Assembly: GCA_036172665.1 (NCBI GenBank)
Contig: CM069872.1
Coordinates: 46,300,101-46,364,100 of the forward strand
Direction: 5' to 3'
Length of the DNA stretch: 64,000 nt
DNA from: Prosopocoilus inquinatus
Lineage: Eukaryota; Arthropoda; Insecta; Coleoptera; Lucanidae
Shown here in pieces: positions 33,571-44,922 of the stretch; position 1 is the first letter of the stretch; each line of letters begins with the position of its first letter. A model generated the notes under the pieces. That model had not been told where the DNA came from. It saw only the letters and a list, made by a program, of their open reading frames with translations, and ran no database searches. A program made the translations under genes and the position numbers.

Positions 33571-33758
33571 GTCTAAATCAGCGATACACTCGGGTGCTTC
33601 GAAAGCGCTACCCCCACTCTTGTTTGTTTCGTTAAAACGAGAATTCATTCATAGACAAGAGCGCGACAAATAAATACTTAATAAACGGAGCGATCCCAGT
33701 TGTAAAGTTTAACGCGGTGGGAGTACTCTTCCCCTTAGTGGTCATCTCTGGTCTAAAT
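33571..33758. mobile_element. hAT MITE with perfect 8-bp TSD
   Basis: GTCTAAAT occurs at 33571-33578 and 33751-33758, an exact 8-bp TSD. The 172-bp body begins CAGCGATACACTCGGGTGC and, on the minus strand, CAGAGATGACCACTAAGGGG. Both arms run on to GAA and TACYCCCAC, so they are worn hAT inverted repeats. No coding capacity. The copy at 3370-3486 belongs to the same family. Confidence 0.8.
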
Positions 33759-35911
33759 TATGATTACGAATTGACGTATCCTACATTGCCTTGTGCTTCA
33801 TCTATTTCTGCGACTGCAGGATCAATTAGAAATAAGTCATCTAAAATTGGTTGCATTGTTACGGTATGAAAACCGCTTTTAGGAAACGACCTACATTCTC
33901 CGTTCTACTCGCATTAATTTTTGATTTCGCAATGTTAACAAATTCTTTTGTGTTTAGAGCGTTTTATTTACCGACCCAGTACGTCAGAATTTTATTGCGA
34001 TAAAAGACAGTTTTTTACTATGGTTCTCGTCGGCGTGGGAATGATTAATTTAGCGAACTTCAAATGATATCACCCTTTGCGTTTCATTTTACACGCTTGT
34101 TTGGGCTTTCGTTATAAAATAGTCTAGCCGTAAATCAGTGTAAAATTCTCGATGAATCGGCACTCTTTTGTGGTTTTAAATAAATAATATCTTTCGGACC
34201 TTCTATTTCTAGATAAGATTGCTTCATCTTTTGAAACGAGTGCAAGCTTGTGGTTCGTGGGAATTAGGCGAAATTGTTATTCCTTGCGTTCAGACAATTG
34301 TAAATTATCCGTCACCGATTGTTTTTTTATTGAATCAATGAATGTCAACTACGTATTATTGCGAGCTAGCACGGATAAAAAATTGGTCTCACCCCTGACC
34401 TTTGACGCCAATGGAATCTTCTTACATCGGATTGATACTAATTGGTTTCTGGTTTTGATTCGTTCAAACCCTCTTTTCGAACATTTGGAGGCATGATTGG
34501 TTTCTCTTTACTAATTTGCGACGCGTTTCGAAACGTCATTTAGCGTTGTCCCCAACACTTCGCCCCCTTACGCCTTTCCGTGAGTACTGTCCTTTGGGAT
34601 GACACAATTTTGGTTCCGGAAGGAACCTCGGGGAGGTTTCCTTTCTGTACGATGTTTCGTGGTATTGGTCGATTACGCTTTCTGTGAAACTTCAATGCTT
34701 GATGAAGCGAAGATTTTTGAGACGTTCTTTTCTTGTTCAAACTCGACTCGATTGGACCACTATGTTCGGTTTTTCAGGACTAGCGTTTATGTTAAAACAC
34801 AATTATGCTTATATCAATGACAAGCACTTTAAAGTCGATGTACAATTTACAATGTACTGCTCTTTTTATCAACAAACATTGTTTTTATGCGATGCAAACT
34901 ATCTATTTTATAAAAATAATTTTCGTGAAACTGAACCAATTAAAACTCACAATCACAATAATTTACAACTCATTGGCAGGCATAAAACATAGTCGCGGAT
35001 TAAGATGGTCACGATCAGTCGAGTGTGTTTTCGCTAAGAACTGTTTACTGAGAATTAATGGCATCGACAAAAGTTTACGGGAAGTTCCGTTCGGAATTTA
35101 TGAATTAGAGGTGGAAGTTTCGTTCCGGGGCAAGGTGAAAACGCAAGTTCGCGTTTTTCGCATCAGAAAAATCGATTCGGATTTTCAGTTTCCCAAGTAA
35201 ACAGTTCAGATAAAAGGGCTCCCGAGAAAACGCGGCGATCACTTATGATCCGCGCGATTGCTAATTCTCATTTAATTAAATGTGAAAAAAAATCTGTCGA
35301 CCTCAAAGCGTATTAGCTGCTAATAAGCTGTCTGAAACACTTGACAAAGTGTTTCCACCGAGGAGACAAATTAATGGCGAAGTTATCTCCGAACAAGAAC
35401 CTTGTTTATTGTCTACATTTTCTTTTATCTCCGAGAAGTACGAAGGATTCTGCTTTCAATTAATTAAAATTAATTAAAGCTGAAAGCAGCGCTGATAAAA
35501 AAAAAACGCAGAAAGATGTAAAGACACTTGATTGAATCTCGGAAATTGTGTTCAACTTAATTAACTTGATAAACAAATTTATTATTACTACATCTGCTAA
35601 TAAAAAAAACTACGAACTTAAATTTACTCTGTATTTACGGAAATATTACTTAAAAACAAAAATTGAACTTTAGAAAGTGTGCACATAAAGGATAAAAAGA
35701 GGGCGCAGGATTCGCATAAGTGTTTTCTATTTTAGAAATTATTTAAACACCTCAATATACGTGACTGTTATTTGACACTTTATAATTTAAAAAAATAGTC
35801 ATTATTTGAAAATGTGAAAAAATGTAAGTTTGGAGACAATGAAGTAAAAGTGTGAGCTTAGTTTAGAGCTTAATACTGAGGTCTTACAGAATGTAACGCA
35901 TGAAATGTGCC
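33759..35911. other. non-coding, no supported gene
   Basis: Overlapping frames at 34248-35200 (up to 131 codons) have no recognised domain or consistent coding signature. CGTTTCGAAACG at 34516-34527 is a palindrome. Confidence 0.4.
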
Positions 35912-36135
35912 ATAAACAAACATCGGATGAAAGTATGGAACACAATGTCATTCTCATAAGCGGCACTTGAGCGGCAGGTTAGGTAGGCGGTGGTTACCGC
36001 GTATTCATTGCATTAATAGCCCGGCGCTCATGAACTGGCGGCGAGCGTGCGCGTTGAATTCAGGAGACGAAGTGACCATGAATATCCATACAAATATCCT
36101 CAGATTGGTCATAAATTCCATGCATAAAACACTGT
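35912..36135 (+). repeat. dispersed repeat A, copy 2
   Basis: Shares ordered blocks with copy 3 (39801-40045): ACATCGGATGAAAGTATGG, TACCGCGTATTCAT, TAATAGCCCGGCGCTC, GCGGCGAGCGT, and GTATCCATACAAAT-like sequence. It is GC-richer than its surroundings in the middle. Type unknown; no terminal repeats or frame. Confidence 0.7.
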
Positions 36136-36756
36136 TTTAGTTAAAGTACCCCGAAAAGATAAAAAATAAAAACTTCTCAATTATTATTAAAAGAACTTAA
36201 GAAAAATTCTCTGCGGGAATCCAATCCACTCTTAAATGTAAAGCGTTCGTTCCCTTTGAATTCTTTTCTAGTCAAACGGCGTTGTTTCAGTAATTTTTTT
36301 GTTTCTCGCGTCTCGAATGGAAATACACTTGTACAAACGCGACGCTAATATCAAAAAATATAAATATCAGCCTTTGATCGTCGGAAAGCTCGCGCGTGTA
36401 TACAAATGCAGCTTTACCGTGATTACCGCCGCTTCTTACGCCAACGTTCGCCGTGTGTGCGCTTCGAAAGTACGTGATAATGAACGAGACGCGTTTTAAA
36501 TAACTCATTTATTCGAAAGCGTTGCCCTGAATCTGTTGTTACGAATGCAAAATTCAGCGTGAAAAACGCAAAAGAAAGAAATTTAACTGCACTGTACTTT
36601 TAACAAAGCTTGTTGATGTAGAAAGTTAAAGTTCAAAAACAAAATTTTCGAACGATTTGAATATTAATACGTTGTAAGAATCCAGATACTTATGATTATC
36701 GTTTTTTTTATAATCGGAACATTTCATTTAGTTAACATTTTATTGAATCAGAACTA

Positions 36757-37757
36757 TCGGAATATGACTAATTGGAAAATACAGATGACACACGTGCATC
36801 GTTATGTAACGAAAGCATTAGTCAGCTTGCGTGTACCGAGAAACTAAATCAAGGGCATTGTGTTAAAAAAAACAAGTTTACATTATGCAATGCTTTGCGG
36901 AACGTAAAATATCGTTGCAACATCGATGAATCATAACGTAACAAAAGAAATAATCATTAAGGGTCGGACATTCCTAGGATATCTGGTAAAAACCAGTGTA
37001 AAGATAAACAAAGCAGCGGCGCAGATTTCAACGTCGCCGCTGAACGGCTTTTATGCCGGAGGCACTCTCACCCTCGCGCTCATTGCATCAGAAGCAACCG
37101 TTTCATGTAAATTACGTGTGTAACATAATTGCCCTTATAGTTTCTTTCAAATTAATAATTATGAAAACATTATGATTCTTTAATGTAACTTTTAAAAAGA
37201 CTGGCATAATACATTTAATTCATATCAATGAGAGCGCCGTCACTGCAAAAAGTATGCGAGTTTATTTCGGAATGAATCGATTATGTAAACAAATTTTTAT
37301 ATCCAGTCGACCAGAACTGTAGTGGTTACTGCGTGCCGCATAGACTTCGCGGGCTTCGACTGGTTTATTGTTTTGTGTTTACAGGGCAGACGCGTTAAAG
37401 ATTAGAACTTTTTCCGACTATAATCGCTTCAGCATATTAGTAGTTCTTAGAATATTTAACCAAACCTTTCGCCTAAATTGCGCCTAGGCCTGATAATTAT
37501 GTAAGGGACTTGATTCCTACAAGCAAACCTTAGCTTACATTCGAAAATAGGTTACTTAATAACTGCTGCCAGTAAAACAGAATGGGGCATCAGGACTTTT
37601 CAAGTTCAACGACTAATACAAAGCCCACGCAAGCTGGATAATAGGCCATTTCAGTTTTATATAAATACTTTTTTACTTTTATAAATACATTTTTCTGATG
37701 AGAAGTTCAGGTCCGAAAGTGTGGTCTGTTTGATACGCGTCTCAATCTGCCTCGTCG
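36757..37757 (-). repeat. dispersed repeat B, copy 2 (longer copy)
   Basis: Reverse-complement relative of 18013-18545, about 1 kb, with the middle part that copy 1 lacks. That middle part has a GC-rich stretch (about 37010-37110) with an open frame of 65 codons (36926-37123) of no known domain. Probably a non-autonomous transposable element; class not determined. Confidence 0.68.
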
Positions 37758-39800
37758 TGAAGTATTTAAAATTCAAAATTTCTTCAATCAGTCAATTCTC
37801 CTAATTTATATTAATTTAAATAAAGTGCACCTAAGAAGCGTCCAAGATCGGCGAGGGTGAGTTTAGAATCATATTTTTCTCTAAACTGAGCATCTATCAA
37901 AGGTTTTTAGAAGTCTCTCTCTTCTCTTTCATATTTTAGTTTTCAGTTTCATATTCATTAATTACTTAATTCACATATTATTTTGTTTGGAAAGTGTTTT
38001 TATTATTATAGGAAAATCTTTCTTGTACTTAATGAATGAATACATTTTGTAATGTAAAGCTTCGGATTTTTATTTGAAGTATTATGTGGAAGGATCTTTA
38101 AGTAAGCTGAGGAAGAGATAAGGGGTGGACCTATTTCGACTATTCCAAAAGTATAAGTAAACGCCAAGCGAGCAATCCGTGGAAAACGACTTGCAAATCG
38201 ATTTCTGGCTTCCCACTCGAAAACCAGAACGCTACTAACAAAGGTATTCGAGATTCAACTCTGTACGGATTGTTAAAAGAATTAGGGGCAAAGAGGGGTT
38301 GAAGGTTTTCAGCCCCTATCCACATGTTTTGCAGTTATAGCCAAAATAATCTAAAGTCAAAATAATCTAATGACAAAAAAAATCACTTTTGTTGTGTTTA
38401 TTGCTAGTAGAGAAGCAATACATAGGAAGTTTTGACATTAGCTAGGTTCCCCCTCGCATTATAATGTAATATGAATGACGCAAAGTCCACTTCATCCAGA
38501 CCTGAGTGCAGAAAGAGAATACCCCTAGTTGGAAATGGATTCTTCTGAAACGCTTTCGTCGCAGGAAAATACCCTGAGGTCTGATATGCCTACACGATGA
38601 CTGAGGCCTGTTTTTGAAGATGGTGTTGAATGATGACATAAAATTACCCAACATCACTTCACTGGGGCCCGGACATCATTATAGTTATCCTATAAAGCAG
38701 GGTTCATATATACTTTCCCCGTCAATTTCTTTCGATCCCCCCTGGGAACCAGGAGGAAATTAGAAACTTGCCTAACCACCCAGAACGTATTTTCCGCGAT
38801 TGCTAAAAAAATATAATTTAGCCATCATTTCATTAATTACACTTACTTTCATCAGTAATATTGTTAGGGCTTCTTTTAGGGGTTGCCGTAATAAGGGACG
38901 CAGTCAGAACAAAGAGTACATTTATTATGTCAATAAATGAAGAGTTCTCATTTACAAGGTCTTGTAGAGGTACAGACTTACTCAGAGCACTATTGATTGT
39001 TAATCATTAATACATTGTATCGATTTACTTAGACTAGACTAAGATTTAACTAAAACAGATTCATTGTTTTCATTGGCGGTTGGGTTATATGTACATATAT
39101 GATTCCCGGAGGCCAGGGAAACGCGTGCTCGTCAGTGTATTTTTAGACCGTGGAGCTTTACAGGATCCGATGCAAAACTTTAGGATTCCGGGCGCATTAT
39201 TAGTGGCAATTCCGCCAAAGCTCTCAGAGTTGCATTTAGTTCTGGGTCATCATCTAACGTTAGCGATGAATCACATATGGGAATTTTCATATACCTATTA
39301 CGGTTCCTCGTTAAGTAAGTAAATATTATAATGTAGCATACTGCATGACGAAGTTATACTTAAATTCAAATTTTTATACATAAAGGACTAGAAGGAAGGC
39401 TTTAAGTTATCCTTAATAAACGCAAAACTTTAATTAATTCCATTTATCCTGTTTTGTTGGGTAATTGTGATCGTAATTCCGATTCTATGAGCCAGCAAGT
39501 GCTCAATTGCTCTTTTTTAATATTACAATTATTGCAAAATACAAGGAAATTTACATGTAATGTAAAGAACGTAAAAGTTTACTGCTGAGAACAAATTTAC
39601 TGTAATAGAAATATGAAGAAAATGGTATAAGCGGAAGGTTTCGGAAATTAAAAAATATATAAAGAGCCGTATAATTTTATTATCAGAATGTTGTCGACCA
39701 GTATTAGAGATGTGTTTGATAAAATAAGGACCATTCATAAAACTTTCGATACGTTTCATCCATTTTATTCTGTAAAGTTTATTGATTTTAATGCTGATTG
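37758..39800. other. non-coding; possible LTR-like and hAT-like relics
   Basis: At 38862, TGTTAGGGCTTC begins a stretch that on the minus strand has AATAAA near 38932 and ends CCCTAACA, like an LTR 3' end, but a partner end was not found. CACTGGGGCCCGGAC at about 38660 resembles a hAT end. The 80-codon frame at 39080-39322 has no known domain. Confidence 0.35.
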
Positions 39801-40045
39801 CCAAACATCGGATGAAAGTATGGAACTCATTGTCATTTTCATAAGCAGTACGTTAGATAGACGTGAAAGAGGTTGTATCCCGATCGCGTACTTTGCGTTT
39901 GCTACCGCGTATTCATGGCACTAATAGCCCGGCGCTCTTGAACTAGCGGCGAGCGTACACGTTACATTCAGAAGACGAAGCGACCGTGAGTATCCATACA
40001 AATGTCCTAAGATTGCTGATTACTGATTAAACCGTGCATATTTAC
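39801..40045 (+). repeat. dispersed repeat A, copy 3
   Basis: Same blocks as copy 2, with an extra ~35 bp (ATCCCGATCGCGTACTTTGC region) between the first and second blocks. A further 15-bp match to the head (GGATGAAAGTATGGA, minus strand) is at about 54651-54665. Confidence 0.7.
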
Positions 40046-41170
40046 GAGATATTGACGTGGTTCTTAAGTAGAATAGAGTGATCTTTCGTGTTTTGGTTTT
40101 ATAACACTATAATCTGACCGAACGACTTTATTATTTGTAGTGATTCCGGTAAATCACTTATTTTATAAGCGCATATCCAAAAAGATCTACAAAGATGATA
40201 TTTCCGTAACTAAAAAGAGTAAGCTGTAAATATCAGGCTCATTTTATTTGTATTCTACTGTAACTTATTTTTATTTAATAACTTAGTATTGAAAGAGATT
40301 CTGTTTCGTGTATGAATGTAAAAGAACCTTTTTCATAAAATTGTAACAAATATACGGGACGATTCTTGAAAAAACAAGTAGAAAATCCACAAAAGAACAG
40401 ACATTTCAGAACATGGGATAATTATAAAAAATTACGTGTAATAATTTATAATGAATTAAAAATTAACACATATTGCGCCCAGCACAGAATGAAAACACTT
40501 TCAGAAGCTTGTAATAAAGGTTTTATAGTATTATGCAGAGAAGCCAAGTTGTTAAATTTGCTTTCATCAACATTAAGTCATTGCTTTTGCTCCCTAGGGA
40601 GTAAATATATTATTTCTGTTACCGTTTTCGGGTTCTTGAATGTCCTAAATAAAACACTTTAACTTAATTGTAATATTGCTTACAAAAAATCTATAATACA
40701 ATATTCATTCTTATATAGAAAAAAAAAAATTTTCTGATGTCGCCCGACAAAACCGAGCGAGCGGGTTAACTGGAAACATGGGTACAATTTCGTAAGAAAG
40801 GGCAAAACTCTTAGCGAATGTTGCATTTAAGAAAGCAAGGTAAAAGATAATAATTGCCGAGAATGAAAGACACCATTACACGCGTAGGAAACGGACCATT
40901 TACCGTAATTTGATTTATAAACACAATTTAGCACGGCCGGTTTATATTTTTATGTCTTATCCGTCCCTCGGCAGAATCCTTTCAGCGGGGAACAAATTTG
41001 TTTATTCACGAGAGAGAGAGAGAGAGAGGTGGCTGACGTTAACGCATTGCGTAGATTTGAATTTATTACAGCTTCGAATTATGCGTGCGAGAAACAAAGG
41101 ATTGAAGAGTTCGTATCAGTCAAAGAAGAAAGGTTTTAAATATTTTGTCTTGTTGAAAAAGTGTCTGATA
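40046..41170. other. non-coding with GA microsatellite
   Basis: GA repeat at 41009-41029. The 98-codon frame at 40366-40662 is domain-free, and the 104-codon frame 40910-41224 runs into a MITE. Confidence 0.45.
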
Positions 41171-41307
41171 TACAGGATGATTCAGGCAACTCGTACATTA
41201 AAAGTTTACGGATTTCCTCTTTAAAGCTCCATCTCATACTTGTCCGTTGCAATTCAAATAGAAAGTCCATATACTTTTAATGAACGAGTTTCCTGAATCA
41301 CCCTGTA
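41171..41307. mobile_element. Tc1/mariner MITE, complete
   Basis: A 137-bp element with ~47-bp inverted arms, TACAGGRTGATTCAGG at both ends, continuing to ACTCGTNCATTAAAAGT. Flanked by TA at 41169-41170 and 41308-41309. No coding capacity. TACAGGGTGATTCA-type ends are common in insect Tc1/mariner elements. Confidence 0.82.
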
Positions 41308-44300
41308 TAATATCCTACGGAGTTATTTATGATAGAAATGATACAATTTTTTCAATAACATACCTCAGAAAGTTGTTCTTTTTTCACTTATTGTGAAAGG
41401 AATTGCCAATTATGAAGCAAAATATGAACTCCCTTCTTCGGATCAACAAGGAGCAACTTGAATTATTAACATGAAACTGTTGTGAGATATATAATCTCAT
41501 GTACGGACGTGTTTACACGAAGTCTCCCTTTGCAATTTAACAATGAGCAATACACTCCACTATTGCTAACATACCAGCGCAAAGGGCTAATATTGACCTG
41601 ACTAATGAAAGTAAACATGTGCACAACATTAGCGTGCTGCAATACATAAAGAAATACCGAAAATCTGTAGAAATAATATACTTTTTTCTATTTTGATGCT
41701 AAAATGAGAATATAATAAAAGTAAATAATAACATAGTATAAAATGCATGTTTCGTAGGATACTTTGGGCGCATTTGTCCATTTAGAAAACGACTCGTGAG
41801 ACGAGTTTTCTAAAACTGGATGTACATGTCTTATGTAACTTGTTTTTTTTTAGTACTTTCAGTAAAACAGTTTATACGTCTTCGCAATAAAGCAACTCTG
41901 TCTCAAATTAGTGCGAATTACTGACGGTAAACGGAGCAGTAAATGCTAATTACGGAAATTCAATATTGTTTCAAGAATCACAAAGCAAAGCAGCTATGAA
42001 TTTAATTCAATAACAATATCCGGACGGAACAACGCCCCGAGCACTATAAAATTAATTAAATCCGTATCAATGATGCTTATATCTGTCAAAATATGGCCAT
42101 CAATCAATAACAATTATTTGCGATGCCGTGATACATGAGTTTTATTAAAGCTTTAAAATATGTAATGTGAATTTCGCTGACGGAAAAATCGATCACGAGT
42201 CGCTGTCGTAATGTTTGATAGGGAACCGGACAAATAAATAACACTGAAACATGTCGCTGAATGGTTTTTTATGTAACTATCGTATATCAGCAAATTTGCG
42301 CTTTTTTTCGTTTTTCGGTGTATCAGTTTACAATAAATATGCTAATGTATTCCTTTTCTCTTTATATACATATATACGAGAATGTGAAAACTTATAACAG
42401 CAAAGAAGACGTAGTAAAACGCACTTCCATTGGAAATTTTCCGAGAATACCAACGTAACTAAAGAGTCCATAGAGATTCATATTGTATATGTATTACAAA
42501 TATCGATATATTCATTAAAAATATCGATATTATAATTAAATACATTGGTAAAACTACCAATGGCACAACTGGCAAAGGAAAAAGTAAGTGTCGACGTAAG
42601 TTTTGGTCTTAATAGATCTCATGAGGATGGTATAACCAAGGTTGGACATCTTCGACATTGGACAACAATAATTTAACCACAGACTAGGAGACCGAATGCA
42701 CATTTGTTACAGTAACCACTCGACCCTCAGGGGTCTCTTTCATTTACTATGTTTTCCTTAATTTTACTTTAATCGTAAAAAGAAAAAGTAATCGAAATTT
42801 GGAAATCGTTTTAATTAATTTAAACGTATTTTTGTTTAAAAAAATGCGAGTTAGTTGCTGATTAGTTAGTGACTGTTCACGATCTGCATGCGTAACAACC
42901 AAGGAGTTGAACTTGCAATCGTAAACACAACTTGCAAATAAATAACTGGTGCATTGTGTAATGTTAACACAACCAATTAATTCGTGATTTAAAAGAAATG
43001 ATGATTGAAAACAGCGTAAAAATTCTGACATCACCTTTTTGGCAACCGAGTCAAGTACGGGGTCAATTAGACTTTGAAGACTTTTGGCCATGATGTTACG
43101 AACAAGTGTAGTATAAAATATGTGTGTATTTTGTAAATGATATTCAGTTAACTTCGACGGATATAGTTATCTGTATTTCTGACCTTTAAAAAATGAAGGT
43201 AATGCTTGTTGTTTTAATGTGTTAGTTTAGTTTCTCCCGTTGCTCCCTTATCACCCTGAGCTACGCAATCTCCGAGTCTGGACGCCGACAGCTCGTGAGA
43301 TGCTGGAGAAAACCCGCGCATGACAATATATTTTCAAATAATCTTTCGATATATGTTTATAGCTTAAGCAGTTTTTTAGAACTCTGAAATCTGTTACCAG
43401 CATGTTAAGAATTATTTGAAACATATACATAGAAGTCTTTCATTTTTCCACAATTTTGCCCTCTTACTAGGAAGAGAAAAAAGCAAATTTTAAAAATTTT
43501 GCAGAACCCACTGTCAAGAATTCCCATAAAATGCATTTTTTTAAATATTGCTTAAAGATCAACTAGGCGAATCCACGAAAAAAACTGCATTACCAGAGAA
43601 AATATTTTATCATTCGTTCTTGTAAATTACGACCTGCAAAAATTAAGTATGATTTTGAAGCTTTTAATGATAGTTTATGTTTATAAGCTTTAATAAAATG
43701 ATAAAACACTATAATAGTGCCACCGAAAACAAAAATTTAGTGAAACCCACCAGCATGCACTTATTCCCAACAATTTCTTTAACAATCTCTTTCTATAAGA
43801 TGCCAACAGTTTACAGAACTTCACCAAAACTTTAAATAAAGTGGTGCTTTGGGCGCTATTTCATTCAGAAAGTGATCAATTTGTTTATCTTAACTTATAA
43901 AAATCGACCGATGATATAGAGGCAACAATTATTAAAAAGAAACGAATGTCAAAATATAAAATCAAGTAATTTTCGCTTAAAGCAAAGCACGGCCTGCTTT
44001 TGTGTCATAGTGTAGAAATTGCTAATTTCAAGTTTCATACCGGGTGTTCTTTTACTGTGTGCAAATATTTAAACCTGTAATACATCACAATAAATGGCAA
44101 CTATTAAACTCGTATGTACTTAACAATAAGTTAATAGTTTTCGAGGAAAATGCATTAGCAGATTTTCATTAAACCGTTTGAGAACTACTGGCATAGCTAA
44201 CGGGTGTATGCAGCCGCCTCACCTGTTTGAATGACGATCTGAAGATTATTTAGTGACTAATACTGACCTTGTGCACGATGTCTTAAAGGAATGTCCGTTT

Positions 44301-44467
44301 GATTCATACAACGCCTATCGTAACAGTCAAAACAATTTAAAGGGGTTCACAAAGTGTCTAGATTTATTAAAATAAATAAATGCAACTTCACTTCAAGTAA
44401 TTAAAATTTTAGGTATTTCCAAATTATAATCCTAATATTATAATTACTGGACAAGAAATGCGCCTCA
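41308..44467. other. non-coding; one speculative exon
   Basis: AT-rich. Apart from the minus-strand start at 43091 described separately, nothing is recognisable. The patch 43230-43320 is GC-richer. Confidence 0.45.
43035..43091 (-). CDS. speculative 19-codon first exon
   Basis: A minus-strand ATG at 43091 in a good context (A at -3, G at +4) encodes MAKSLQSLIDPVLDSVAKK, an amphipathic and protein-like start. It is followed directly by AAG/GTGATG, a plausible phase-0 splice donor. Beyond the donor the open frame continues to 42747 but looks non-coding. No next exon was found and I do not recognise the protein. It may be chance. Confidence 0.15.
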
Positions 44468-44922
44468 AAAGTGCGGATCAGTTAAAAATGGCAACATTGT
44501 CATCCATCGTTTTATTTTTCCAATAATAAGTAGTACTTTCGATGTTAGCAGTGAGATTAGCTAAAGTTGATTAACGTAAAAGGGAGAAGGAAAAACATTT
44601 TTAACGCCCTCGCCTAATTGATGCATAAATTTTCGGATTTATTCACCCCTGGATAATATTGTAAAATAAATAAATAATATTGTAAAATAAATAAATAAAT
44701 GTAACAAAGTGCGGATCAGTTAAAAATGGCAACATTGTCATCCATCGTTTTATTTTTCCAATAATAAGTAGTACTTTCGATGTTAGCAGTGAGATTAGCT
44801 AAAGTTGATTAACGTAAAAGGGAGAAGGAAAAACATTTTTAACGCCCTCGCCTAATTGATGCATAAATTTTCGGATTTATTCACCCCTGGATAATATTGT
44901 AAAATAAATAAATAAATGTAAC
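44468..44922 (+). repeat. recent direct tandem duplication (238 and 217 bp)
   Basis: Copy 1 (44468-44705) and copy 2 (44706-44922) are essentially identical. Copy 1 has one extra 21-bp unit of the A/T-rich tail (ATAATATTGTAAAATAAATA type). Absence of substitutions means a recent event. No gene inside. Confidence 0.9.

Noticed and set aside
34248..35200. Cluster of overlapping plus frames as an exon group
   Set aside because: Frames overlap each other, have no domains and look like AT-rich chance frames.
38862..39330. Solo LTR in minus orientation
   Set aside because: One end looks plausible (CCCTAACA, AATAAA), but no matching TG end or 4-6-bp TSD was found.
43230..43320. tRNA-like or SINE head on the minus strand (GTAGCTCAGGG)
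   Set aside because: Only a box A-like match; no box B at the right distance.
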